Shown here one piece after another: positions 35,939-44,679 of a stretch of 64,000 nt of DNA. Below the pieces are notes generated by a model, which did no database searches, was not told where the DNA came from, and saw nothing but the letters and a program-made list of their open reading frames with translations. A program made the position numbers and the translations under genes. Each line of letters begins with the position of its first letter. Position 1 is the first letter of the stretch. Source of the DNA: Pseudomonadota bacterium (GTDB lineage: Bacteria > Pseudomonadota > Alphaproteobacteria > Rhizobiales > Hyphomicrobiaceae); NCBI GenBank assembly GCA_023410905.1, contig JAEYPL010000064.1, forward strand, positions 73,347-137,346, in the 5' to 3' direction.

Positions 35939-36712
35939 ATGAGCACACCTCACGATCGGAGCGACGGCGCGCAACTTCGCCTCTCCGGTGTTGGTCGCGA
36001 TTTCGGGCCGAACACGGTTCTGCGCAGCGTCGATCTGCAGGTGTCTGCAGGCCAGTTCGTCGCCGTCATTGGGCGCAGCGGTTGCGGCAAGAGCACGCTG
36101 CTGCGCCTGCTCGCTCACCTTGACCAGCCTACACGCGGGCAGATCTCTCTAGGGGTAGGTGAGATGGCTGGCGGCACGCGCCTGATGTTCCAAGAGCCGC
36201 GACTTCTGCCATGGGCACGCGTCGTCGAGAATGTCGAGGTCGGCGTGTCGGATAGCGATAAGGCGACCTCACGGCGCGAGCGGGCACAGGAGCTGCTCAC
36301 TGAAGTCGGCCTCGCTGGTCGGGCAGACGATTGGCCGGGCGTGCTTTCCGGCGGCCAGCGCCAGCGCGTCGCGCTCGCGCGAGCCCTCGCCAGCCACCCG
36401 CAACTGCTGCTGCTCGACGAACCACTCGGCGCCCTCGATGCGTTGACCCGCATCGAGATGCAGCGCCTGATCGAACGCCTCTGGCAGGATCAGGGTTTCA
36501 CGGCCGTGCTCGTGACGCACGATGTCAGCGAGGCGCTGACGCTGGCTGATCGGGTTATTTTGATCGATCGGGGCGAGATCGCGCTCGACCTTAGTGTTGA
36601 TCTGCCGCGTTCACGCCGGCGCGATAATCCGGAGATCGGCGCGCTCGAGGAGCAGATCTTGTCTCACCTATTCGATGGGGGAGAAGCGAACGTCGGCACA
36701 GCTGCTGCCTAG
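35939..36712 (+). CDS. ssuB: Aliphatic sulfonate ABC transporter ATP-binding protein
   Basis: 257 residues from [19 protein letters not shown] at 35939, preceded by GAGAGGACGCG. Walker [10 protein letters not shown], signature [12 protein letters not shown], Walker [15 protein letters not shown]-loop [15 protein letters not shown]. It is the energy subunit of SsuABC. The open frame extends upstream into ssuC, but that region shows no ABC pattern. Confidence 0.9.
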   Translation: MSTPHDRSDGAQLRLSGVGRDFGPNTVLRSVDLQVSAGQFVAVIGRSGCGKSTLLRLLAHLDQPTRGQISLGVGEMAGGTRLMFQEPRLLPWARVVENVEVGVSDSDKATSRRERAQELLTEVGLAGRADDWPGVLSGGQRQRVALARALASHPQLLLLDEPLGALDALTRIEMQRLIERLWQDQGFTAVLVTHDVSEALTLADRVILIDRGEIALDLSVDLPRSRRRDNPEIGALEEQILSHLFDGGEANVGTAAA

Positions 36713-37229
36713 CGTCGCAATCGAGCTTTAAGGCTGGTTGGGTTTTGAAAGCATCGCCTGACGAGCAACATGCCGCTTGAGCTTGCCCTTCGTGGCGATC
36801 CTCGCCTTCCACAAAACTGGCCCATGCGAAGCGTCCCTGATGGATTGCAGGAAGCATGGACTGATTTGCTCTTTTCACACACTCACGGGATATCGCGCAC
36901 ACCCTCGCTGGACCGCGATCAAGATAAAAGCACCGTGGGTCGGTAAGTGGCGCGGCGCTCCGAGTTTGATCCGCGCGTGGCTGGCTAACGGCAAAAATGC
37001 GCAACATCGCATGGTCACTCGACCCTGGTCCCTCATCACTGCAGCCTCGCTCCAACGCCACCTTAGGGCCTAATCGTGGTGCCGCGCAGCGTTCCCCCAC
37101 TTTCCGCATCGATATATTCATGTAACTATATCGAGATCACGGCCAGGCGCAGTGAACGAGCCTTGCGAAATTGCCGAGGCTATGAGGCGTTGAGGCCACC
37201 GATCGCCTGCCTGTTGGAGACCAACCACA
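36713..37229. other. Gene-free stretch between ssuB and the ALDH relic
   Basis: About 515 bases. Open frames at 36591-37121 (minus) and 36777-37073 (plus) do not look like proteins. The only clear structure is the palindrome at 37109-37134. I see no terminator with a U-tract after ssuB. Confidence 0.5.
37109..37134. promoter_or_regulatory. Perfect inverted repeat, operator-like
   Basis: TCGATATA (37109-37116) and TATATCGA (37127-37134) are perfect 8-base arms around a 10-base spacer. The site is 95 bases upstream of the aldehyde dehydrogenase relic at 37230. Its core TATATTC...TATATCG has the same 21-base span as the two candidate sites in front of mop. Confidence 0.5.
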
Positions 37230-37584
37230 ATGAACGCTCAAGCTCCGATCAACTATCCTGATCTCTTCTTCATTGACGGAAAATGGACCAAGCCATCGAG
37301 CGCGTCCAAGATCACTGTCCTGAACTCCGCAACCGAGGAGCTGTTTGCCGAGGTCGCGGAGGCACAAGAGGCCGACATCAACCGGGCTGTCGCTGCTGCG
37401 CGCAAGGCCTTTGACCATGCCCCCTGGCCACGCATGCCTCATGCCGAGCGGGCCGGATATCCGGAACGCCAAGGCCATGACCATCACGGTCACGCCGTCT
37501 GGCGGCGGCGAGCCCGTGGCGCTTGCCGTGGGGCTCGACGGATGCGCGGAAGCCCTCAACCGGGTCACGGAGCTTGCGAAATAG
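37230..37584 (+). pseudogene. Aldehyde dehydrogenase N-terminal relic fused to an unrelated tail
   Basis: The ATG at 37230 has GGAGA upstream and starts a good ALDH N-terminus: FIDGKWTKPSSASKITVLNS, then ADINRAVAAARKAFDHAPWP and MPHAERAG. After about 37455 the ALDH frame loses sense. A +1 frame reads DIRNAKAMTITVTPSGG, then GLDGCAEALNRVTELAK and a stop at 37582-37584. That tail looks like the C-terminus of a secreted IalB-like protein (low confidence). The most likely cause is a deletion joining two genes, which removed more than 400 ALDH residues. Confidence 0.7.
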
Positions 37585-37654
37585 CGCCTCAGGCCGCCAT
37601 GCTTCTCGGGACTGCTACGGCTCCGCCAAACCGGCGCGCACTGCCGGAGGAGGC

Positions 37655-38419
37655 CTAGAATTTGTAGCTCACCCCAATTCTCCCGACATCGATTGACGTA
37701 TCGCGCCAGTAGAAAGTGACAGTCGTATTCGGAAACACCGCGTTATTGCGCGTGAGCTGCTCCGCTCCGCCGAAATCAAAATGCAGGTACTCGGCGCGAA
37801 AAATCCAGCTGTCTGCAAACGCCCATTCCATTCCAGCGCCGGCGACCCATCCCATCTGCGTTTGGGAGAATGATGCGCTATTGCAATTGGGGCATAGCGA
37901 AAAGAACTGATCCAGTCCGGTGTACTTCACGCTTTGCCAAGCGGCTCCCCCGGTAACATAGAGCAAGGTGGTTGGCGCGATGGCGAAGCCGAGACGTCCG
38001 CGCACGCTTGCAATCCAATTGACCTCACGGTTCCAAGAAATCTCGCCGGTCGCGATCACGGTCCCGTCGACGAAGCGGTTCTGGTCGCTTGCCGAGCCGT
38101 CAAGTCCAGCCCAGGTGAAGTCCGCTTCGACGCCGGCAAGCCACGACGGTGCGACTGTCCAATTGAACCCGCCGTGAATGCTCGTCTGGACGCTGCTGTC
38201 CGTCAGTCTCCCGGCTCCCGGGGCCTGGCCGCAAATCGTGCATGTTGTCCGCACATCCTGGCTCGACCATGTGCCGCCCATGGCCACGCCGATGTAGAGG
38301 CCGCTCCAGTCGTAAGCTGGAGTGACCGTCGTGCTCCTGATCGGCGTTTGGGCCTCCGCCGGAGAAATACAGAAACCTAGGAGGGTTGCGATGGAAGCCG
38401 CAGTCCGCCACCAAGTCAT
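37655..38419 (-). CDS. Omp25/RopB-like outer-membrane beta-barrel
   Basis: 254 residues from MTWWRTAASIATLLGF at 38419 (an ATG at 38452 is less likely). Signal peptide cleaved near AEA-Q. The mature protein has alternating strands typical of the eight-stranded alphaproteobacterial barrel: YDWSGLYIGVAMGGTW, GGFNWTVAPSWLAGVEADFT, VRGRLGFAIAPTTLLYVTGG, AFADSWIFRAEYLHFDFGG, and a terminal strand ending in Phe (VGRIGVSYKF). Two CxxC-like pairs (TTCTICG and SLCPNCN) in predicted loops are uncommon for this family and may form disulfides. Confidence 0.85.
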   Translation of the reverse strand: MTWWRTAASIATLLGFCISPAEAQTPIRSTTVTPAYDWSGLYIGVAMGGTWSSQDVRTTCTICGQAPGAGRLTDSSVQTSIHGGFNWTVAPSWLAGVEADFTWAGLDGSASDQNRFVDGTVIATGEISWNREVNWIASVRGRLGFAIAPTTLLYVTGGAAWQSVKYTGLDQFFSLCPNCNSASFSQTQMGWVAGAGMEWAFADSWIFRAEYLHFDFGGAEQLTRNNAVFPNTTVTFYWRDTSIDVGRIGVSYKF

Positions 38420-38614
38420 GCCTATATGTCCCCCCGCATTTGGATGTGCCACTTTCGGGATGCAAATATAGGCGTGGAAGTGAATCGTGGCTTGGTTTGG
38501 AACGAAGCGAATTTTGTCCTAAAGCGAAGTGGGTGCGACCGCGAGATCAATTCGCGCTTATTCCACATAGACTGGGACGCTTAGGCCACATCTTCGCCGA
38601 CGCAATCCTGTCGT

Positions 38615-40141
38615 TCATCGATGCGGTTTGTGCACCTCCGTTTCCCAACGCTTCGCGAATCCGCTTCTGCGCTCCGCGTTGGTCCACACGAGTGGGGGAC
38701 AGCGGGCAATGGGACGACATTCCCCTGCCAAGCACAACTGGCCAGTCTTTCCTGAGATCTCAATTTTGCCGACACCCTGCGAGTCCAGCCCCTGAGCCGG
38801 CGCGCCGGCGAAGATCTGACAGGTCAGGTCCGGTGCGCACCGCAAATGCAGGATCGTTTGGGGCGGCTCGGCGCTTTCAACTTGGAAAAAGACGATCAAT
38901 CCATCACCGTTGATCGTGATAGGCCCTCTCATGCATCGCTCTCGGGTGATCTCGGGCGCATCCGAGGGATCGAAATTCGCGAACCATAGACCAGCGAAGC
39001 TTTCAGGCAGTCTCGTGGCTGCAAGCCTGGCCCACATGATCCCCTCGACACTGCCAATGCTGAAGATGCGGTGACCATCGGGTCCGAAGGTGACCGAATT
39101 GACAGCATAGAGATGGCCCTTCATCTCGGCGACAGTGCTGCCACTGTCGGTATCGAAGACGCGAACGCCGCGATCGTCAGATGCCGTGGCGACGCGTTTG
39201 CCGTCGGGGCTGAAGGCCGCATCATTCACGCCACCTTCGTGTCCTTTCAAGATGACGATCTCGCGGCCTGAAGCAGCGTCGAAGATGCGCGCTTCCTTGC
39301 CGGCGCCGATGACGATTCGCGCGCCGTCCACACTGAAGGCGGCCGAGACGACCTGCGACGCCTGCTTGAGGACAAGCATCGCGCGGCCGTTTGCGGCATC
39401 CCAGACACGCGCGGTGTTGTCGCTGGAGGCGGTGATAATACGCTTACCGTCCAAGCTGTAGCGGGCCTTCGTCAGTTTACTCGTATGGCCCTTAAGGACT
39501 GCAATTTCGCGGCCCGTGGTTGAGTCCCAGATATGGCTCAGGCCGTCCCAGCCCGTCGTGACGAGTTGTCTTCCGTCGGGACTGAAGACGACAGAAGTCA
39601 TGAGGGATGGAGGCTGGAAGCCGGCACGCTCGCGGCCGTCCGCGACATTCCAAATGCGCACGATCCCGTTGTTGGTCGCCGTGGCGAGACTCGCACCATC
39701 TGGACTGAGAACGACGGAAACCACGTGCGACGTGTGTTCGATCGTGATGAGTTCGCGACCGTCGGCAAGATCCCAGATGCGCACCCTCCGGTCGCTGGAT
39801 GCCGTGACGAGGCGAGTGCCGTCCGGGCTAAACGCGAGAAAGCCAACGAGATCGTCATCCTTGCCGAGCGAAGTAGGCACGGGAAGCGATGCTGTTTGAC
39901 GACCGCTAGCCGTGTCGCAGATACGGACGATGCGCCCTTCGGTAGCGATGGCTGCTCGTGATCCGTCGTTGCTGAATGCGACAGATGAGATGGTTACGCT
40001 CGCGCCTGCTCTCGTATCCGGCACTCCACAGAAGGTGAACTTGCGCATGGCGTAGAATTCATTCGCACTGACAACGCCGATCGGAGAGGCGGCGCACAAC
40101 AGTACAACGGCAAGCTTTGTCGCCGCTTTCAGGGACATCAT
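38615..40141 (-). CDS. Secreted WD40-repeat protein
   Basis: 508 residues. A signal peptide ends near VVSA-N (residue 26). About eight WD40 blades follow, for example LVTASSDRRVRIWDLADGRE, VTTGWDGLSHIWDSTTGRE, ITASSDNTARVWDAANGRA and VATASDDRGVRVFDTDSG. After about residue 380 there is a C-terminal domain of about 125 residues with six or more Cys, probably disulfide-bonded in the periplasm. It looks like a periplasmic scaffold or binding protein. It lies near the much larger WD40 protein at 44680 but on the other strand. Confidence 0.83.
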   Translation of the reverse strand: MMSLKAATKLAVVLLCAASPIGVVSANEFYAMRKFTFCGVPDTRAGASVTISSVAFSNDGSRAAIATEGRIVRICDTASGRQTASLPVPTSLGKDDDLVGFLAFSPDGTRLVTASSDRRVRIWDLADGRELITIEHTSHVVSVVLSPDGASLATATNNGIVRIWNVADGRERAGFQPPSLMTSVVFSPDGRQLVTTGWDGLSHIWDSTTGREIAVLKGHTSKLTKARYSLDGKRIITASSDNTARVWDAANGRAMLVLKQASQVVSAAFSVDGARIVIGAGKEARIFDAASGREIVILKGHEGGVNDAAFSPDGKRVATASDDRGVRVFDTDSGSTVAEMKGHLYAVNSVTFGPDGHRIFSIGSVEGIMWARLAATRLPESFAGLWFANFDPSDAPEITRERCMRGPITINGDGLIVFFQVESAEPPQTILHLRCAPDLTCQIFAGAPAQGLDSQGVGKIEISGKTGQLCLAGECRPIARCPPLVWTNAERRSGFAKRWETEVHKPHR

Positions 40142-40349
40142 CTGCTGCTCTCCGGGATCACGCCGCGTTACCGCACGGAAAATAGCTAAGTGGCCAATGC
40201 GGAGCTTGGGTGAAAGCGAACTGAGGCTTGGGCCTCAGCGAATCGTTCTTCTCGAAGAGTGGCAGTGGCGCCCGAAGAGGAGCAGAATACTTCCCGAGGC
40301 GACTTAAGCGCCAATGACGCACTATGATGCTATCCGCACGCGTTCGAGG

Positions 40350-40832
40350 ATGAGGCCAATGCACTGTATCAACCTGTTTGCGCTTGCTGCTGCCGCGAGC
40401 TTGCTGGCTATTGCATCAGCGGGTGCTGAAAACCTCAGTGGCTGGAAATGGAGCGTATCGGGTGACGACACGCTCCCCTATCTTGTCTTCGAGAATGCAG
40501 CGCGCGACGAAAGCCGCTTTGTCCTGATCTGCGACAACCAGAGAGAAGAAGCGAGTGTAACGGTTGCGGTTGCAGACAAGCAGGCCCGACACGGGCAGCC
40601 AGTTAGGATCGATCTGATCGGCAACGGGCAATCGGTAGCAATGAAAGGAAGAATAGCGACCGACAACGGCGTCTACGGTCACGCACAGAATGTTCCGTAC
40701 AAGACGTTGGTCACGTTGTTGCGCCAGCCCGGTCCTCTAACGCTTGAGCTCAATGGGAGAACCTACATGTTGGCGGAAAGGGATCGCTTAAAGCAACTCG
40801 ATACTTTCGCCGATATCTGCAAGTTGAGATGA
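40350..40832 (+). CDS. Secreted protein of unknown function
   Basis: About 160 residues if started at 40350 (MRPMHCINLF); 40359 or 40314 are alternatives. Signal peptide with cleavage near AGA-E. The mature part has no recognised domain. Two Cys (LICDNQ and DICKLR) could form a disulfide. It has a beta-rich pattern such as VRIDLIGNGQSVAMKGRI and LVTLLRQPGPLTLELNGRT. It is the only plus-strand gene between the WD40 protein and the AraC regulator. Confidence 0.65.
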   Translation: MRPMHCINLFALAAAASLLAIASAGAENLSGWKWSVSGDDTLPYLVFENAARDESRFVLICDNQREEASVTVAVADKQARHGQPVRIDLIGNGQSVAMKGRIATDNGVYGHAQNVPYKTLVTLLRQPGPLTLELNGRTYMLAERDRLKQLDTFADICKLR

Positions 40833-40905
40833 CGGCGAGATAGTGCCGCGGCGGTGAGCGCCGGAGGATGCGTGAAGTCGCACGTCTTTCGGGTCTCGAT
40901 CTCTC

Positions 40906-41883
40906 TCAGGTGGCTTTGCTGCGCGGGCCGATGCGGGCTCTTACATCGGACGGGGTCTCACCGTAGAGGCGTCGAAAAGACTTGTTGAAATGAGACAAGT
41001 CGCCGAAGCCGCAATCGATGGCGATCGCGCTGATCGGTTGAGACGATGTGGCGGGATCGCTCAGGCGGCGGTGTGCAAGAGCAAGCCGCGATTGCAGAAG
41101 AAACGCGGAGAACGTTCTGCCTTCTCGCTCGAATAGGATCTGGACGTATCGTGGCGTGACCCCCTGCGCGTCGGCCACATCCTGCACGGAAAATGACGCA
41201 TCACCAAGCTGGGCGAGAGCCTGCTTCTTGATGGCGTCAAGGCGGGCAGCAGGGAGGCCTCGCGCGGAGGCCAGCTCCGCAGCATCACCCGTGGCGCCTA
41301 GTGAAAGTGCAACCAAATCGTATATGTGGAGAACCATGACGCGCTGCAAATCTGCATCGGCCTTGTCATGCTCGGCGCGAAGCGTTTCCAGATAACGCCT
41401 TAGCAGACGTAATGCACCCGCTTCCGCAGGGACCGGTCGCATGAACGCATCTTCGACATTGGGGATGAGCGGCTTGATAGCCGCTCGCGGCGCCTTCAAT
41501 GTCACATGCTGGATGGGAAGCGCATTTTCAACCACGGCCTTGTCCGCGCACGACATCAGCACCGCCGGCCCGGCATCGACCGTCATCTCCTTGCCGAGAT
41601 GGCGGAACTTGCCAGGGCTCGTCGCCCACACAAAGAGGCAATCGTCGTCGGATTTTCCGAGGTCGCGGCCTTTTTCAAAGCGATGCGCGCTGTTGCTGCC
41701 CCACATCACACTAGCGCCGGGAAACATGCGCAACTCGATCTCGGCGCGACATTCCTCTCCAAGCGGCGTGATGTCCATGTTGGCGACACCACGACCGAAC
41801 ATCTCGCGAAACATCACAAGCCGGTCACGTTCGGGGAAATGAGCCGTAGAGAACCGCAAGGTCGATGGCAGACTAGGCGTCAT
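40906..41883 (-). CDS. AraC-family transcriptional regulator
   Basis: 325 residues. The N-terminal half is the AraC-binding-like ligand domain. The C-terminal about 105 residues hold the two helix-turn-helix units: FSVQDVADAQGVTPRYVQIL and ISAIAIDCGFGDLSHFNKSF, then RRLYGETPSDVR. It is a DNA-binding regulator of the AraC-binding-like group. It lies alone, so its targets cannot be named; neighbours are secreted proteins. Confidence 0.88.
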   Translation of the reverse strand: MTPSLPSTLRFSTAHFPERDRLVMFREMFGRGVANMDITPLGEECRAEIELRMFPGASVMWGSNSAHRFEKGRDLGKSDDDCLFVWATSPGKFRHLGKEMTVDAGPAVLMSCADKAVVENALPIQHVTLKAPRAAIKPLIPNVEDAFMRPVPAEAGALRLLRRYLETLRAEHDKADADLQRVMVLHIYDLVALSLGATGDAAELASARGLPAARLDAIKKQALAQLGDASFSVQDVADAQGVTPRYVQILFEREGRTFSAFLLQSRLALAHRRLSDPATSSQPISAIAIDCGFGDLSHFNKSFRRLYGETPSDVRARIGPRSKAT

Positions 41884-42029
41884 CTGGCGTTCCCATTCAA
41901 CCTGATAATAGCGATGTCACAGGACGAAACGATTGCCGACGTCGCCGAGGGGGAGAGATGATTGGCAAAGTTCACTATGCCCGCAACGTGACGCTTCCAG
42001 CAGCTTACGTCACAATCTACAGGCGGCGA

Positions 42030-42596
42030 TCACTCCCGGTGCTCCAGCCACAACGCCTGCCGTGCGGTGACGTCCAGCATGCAACCGATCTCGAGTGGGC
42101 CGATCGAGCCGCCTTCATTGTCGAGCCCCGGCATCCTACATCTCTTTTCACGCCACCGCAGCCACGCGCGTTGTGTTTCTCGCAGCGCCTTGACGAGCCT
42201 CGGTGAGGCATCCTTCAATGCATCTCGGTAAGCGCGATTGAGGCGTTCGTTCCAAACAGCCCATTCGCGTGTGGTGCAATTGACCATTCCCATCGTCGAG
42301 GCGCCGCCCGGCTCGTCCTGGCACGGTATCGCGACAGCGCCGACGCAACTTTCCCGTTGGGTTGCGGAATCTCTTGCCGCCGCCGCCAGTCGACCTTCGG
42401 CCCCCGGCGGGTCTTTATCGATTTTCGATTGCGCCTCTTTTTCCGCATTTCGAGCGACGAGTTGGAGGCACGCTTCGACGGCAGTTCTATCCGCGGGCGT
42501 GGCCCGCGCTGTTTCCGCGTGTGCCGGCGCGGCTTTGTTGAGGATCGCCAGAGCTGCAGCCAGAAATAAAGTGCGCAACTGAGAACGCGATTTCAT
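42030..42596 (-). CDS. LprI-like (DUF1311) secreted protein
   Basis: 188 residues from MKSRSQLRTLFLAAALAIL at 42596; 42644 is a weaker start. Signal peptide cleaved near AHA-E. The second half has the LprI/DUF1311 pattern: NCTTREWAVWNERLNRAYRD, RETQRAWLRWREKRC and EGGSIGPLEIGCMLDVTARQ. LprI of mycobacteria inhibits lysozyme; most proteobacterial members are untested. The conserved Cys probably pair in the periplasm. It is followed on the same strand by another secreted unknown. Confidence 0.8.
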   Translation of the reverse strand: MKSRSQLRTLFLAAALAILNKAAPAHAETARATPADRTAVEACLQLVARNAEKEAQSKIDKDPPGAEGRLAAAARDSATQRESCVGAVAIPCQDEPGGASTMGMVNCTTREWAVWNERLNRAYRDALKDASPRLVKALRETQRAWLRWREKRCRMPGLDNEGGSIGPLEIGCMLDVTARQALWLEHRE

Positions 42597-42695
42597 GGAA
42601 GTCTTCCTTCCACATTTGGCGTGGGTGATTTCGGGCATTTGCATCTCGCCCTGTGGTCGCGGATTGACGCGAGTGATTGAGGCACGGCGGTTACA

Positions 42696-43394
42696 TTACT
42701 TCTCGGGCCGCTTATCTAACATGATCGTGTATGGCGGAGATTGGTGAGGTAACGCGTCCTTGGGCAGGGTCTCCTTTGTCTCCGCCCAGTAGATCAGCTC
42801 TGCTTTGCCCTTCTTGAAGCGCCATATGGCAAGTACGTTCTTGATGTCAGGCTGATCGGGCGGCACGATCCTAGTCGAGATCATGAACTCGCCCGGTGGA
42901 TAGGTTGCTGTGCCGGTCACGTCAAAAAAGGCGACGCCGCTGATCGAGCTGGTTTGTGCACGCGTCGACCAGCCTATATCGAGATCTTCGTAGAATGCGT
43001 CTGTCCTCAGCGTCGACCCGTCGGCGCGTGGATAGGGCAGCACGATCCTCACAGCGTTCCGCCCGCGCGCGTCATCGGCGAGATAGTAGACCGTACTGTA
43101 GAACTGATCCGGGTCGTCATGCGGAGTGCGGACATGGCCGCTGTCGTCGCGGTGCGGCAGAGGCGTGATATTGCGGGCATTCTCCGGACAGCCGATCCTG
43201 AACATCCTTCGTTTCCCGACATGCCATAAGCCGGGCTCGCGCAAAGTGCGTTGGCGTGGACCGACACAGGTGTGCAGCTTTGCGATCGGAGATGGCAGTT
43301 CGTGGCGATAGACGTAGATCGGCCCGCTCGCGGAAGCGGTCGATGGAAGCGCCGCAAGGGCGAGGCTCAAGACAATTGCAGCCAGAACGATCAT
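42696..43394 (-). CDS. Secreted protein of unknown function
   Basis: 232 residues with a signal peptide (IVLAAIVLSLALAAL, cleavage near ASA-S at 22). Two Cys (HTCVGP and RIGCPEN) lie within 30 residues and may pair. Strand-rich stretches such as AVRIVLPYPRADGS and VAFFDVTGTATYPPGEFMIS are visible. I recognise no family. It lies upstream of the LprI-like gene on the same strand, about 100 bases apart, and is divergent from 43595. Confidence 0.6.
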   Translation of the reverse strand: MIVLAAIVLSLALAALPSTASASGPIYVYRHELPSPIAKLHTCVGPRQRTLREPGLWHVGKRRMFRIGCPENARNITPLPHRDDSGHVRTPHDDPDQFYSTVYYLADDARGRNAVRIVLPYPRADGSTLRTDAFYEDLDIGWSTRAQTSSISGVAFFDVTGTATYPPGEFMISTRIVPPDQPDIKNVLAIWRFKKGKAELIYWAETKETLPKDALPHQSPPYTIMLDKRPEK

Positions 43395-43594
43395 TGGAGC
43401 CTCCTTCTCAGGCTTCGTCGCAGAAACCGGATCTGAGGTTCATGGAGCATCGCATCAGCTCAAAAATCCACAGCGTAACAACTTTACTTGAAAAGTATAC
43501 TTATGCCCCGTATCAGCTAAACTTCGTACCAAATTCCGGTTGGTGGGTCTCGGACATCTCAGACGACTGAGATGAAGAGGGAATTGGGGGAATA

Positions 43595-44629
43595 ATGCTT
43601 CGTATTCTGTTTGCCGGCGCGGCGCTCGTTGTAGCCGTGCCACTGGCGTGCAACGCGGCTGAACCTGAACTCGACACATATGATTTCGGCGGCGCGTTGT
43701 TTACCTCCTGGACCAGCCGCAGCCCGCATGAGGGGCATACGGCGCTCATCGCCATAACCAACAAACAACGCGTTCGGGATGTTGCCTACAGGGTACTTGT
43801 CGCGGGCAAGGACAACTCTACGGTGTTGGCGGACGGCCAACTGAAGAACATGCGCGAGGACACCTACCAGATCCTGACCAGCCAGAAGCAGCCGATCCCG
43901 GATGACGCTCAGATCACTGCGTGCGTGACCTATTACAACATCGGCAGGTCACAACACTTCGCGAGTGTCTCGTTCTATCGCGAACCCGCCATCATTGCCG
44001 ACGGCAAGACCCAATACGTCGGCGGACCGTCACTCGAGACTGCGATCCCGATCCGCCTGCGCCATGACGGCAGTCTGACGTGCCAGGCTCTCCTGGAGCC
44101 AAGCCGTCTGCGGACCTACCTGGATCAGGAGCGCTTGCCGCGCCAGTCTTCGCCGGCGAGATCGCAGACCGAGCGCTCCGACAACCCCGACAACATCAGC
44201 CTGATCTCGATTAGTACCTGGCTCGTCAACCGGACCGAGCATTCTCTCGAAGGCATGATCATGCCGCCGGAGGATGTGGCAGACGTCGAGTATCGCGTGC
44301 GTGTAGCGAATCCACCCTCGACGCCGGGGCCGTCACAATGGGCGGGACAGGTCCCCTTCATCAATCGGCATACGTCAATCGACTTCACGATCTCGAACCC
44401 TGCCGGCAACTACGGCAAGCGGCTGCCCGCGCAGAACGTCACCCTCGCGGTCTGCCTGTCCTACTATCAGCTCTCGGAAAAGCGCCACGTGCGAGAGCAA
44501 TGGGAAGCCTTCGCGGACTACAAGAAGGTGCTCTCGTTCAAGGACACGACCTTGCCGCAGGGAGCCCACCCGAAGGGCGATATCGTGCTCGAATACAGCG
44601 CGGCGCCGCGCGGTTGCGCGAGCGGCTGA
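43595..44629 (+). CDS. Secreted protein with an internally duplicated domain
   Basis: 344 residues. Signal peptide cleaved near CNA-A at residue 21. Two similar modules of about 130 residues can be seen: DVAYRVLVAGKDN ... ITACVTYYNIGRSQHF in the first and DVEYRVRVANPPS ... LAVCLSYYQLSEKRHVREQW in the second. A low-complexity linker joins them (RQSSPARSQTERS). No known family is recognised. It is followed at 50 bases by the large WD40 gene, likely the same transcript, so both may act together in the periplasm. Confidence 0.65.
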   Translation: MLRILFAGAALVVAVPLACNAAEPELDTYDFGGALFTSWTSRSPHEGHTALIAITNKQRVRDVAYRVLVAGKDNSTVLADGQLKNMREDTYQILTSQKQPIPDDAQITACVTYYNIGRSQHFASVSFYREPAIIADGKTQYVGGPSLETAIPIRLRHDGSLTCQALLEPSRLRTYLDQERLPRQSSPARSQTERSDNPDNISLISISTWLVNRTEHSLEGMIMPPEDVADVEYRVRVANPPSTPGPSQWAGQVPFINRHTSIDFTISNPAGNYGKRLPAQNVTLAVCLSYYQLSEKRHVREQWEAFADYKKVLSFKDTTLPQGAHPKGDIVLEYSAAPRGCASG

Positions 44630-44679
44630 CGACACAATCAGCAGCTGCCGTAGCACACAGAAAACAACAGAGACCAGGG

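Noticed and set aside
36591..37121. A 176-codon minus-strand frame after ssuB.
   Set aside because: The composition is not protein-like and part of it is antisense to ssuB.
43493..43502. AAGTATACTT palindrome before the 43595 gene, considered as an operator or -10 box.
   Set aside because: Too short and no matching -35 at the right distance.
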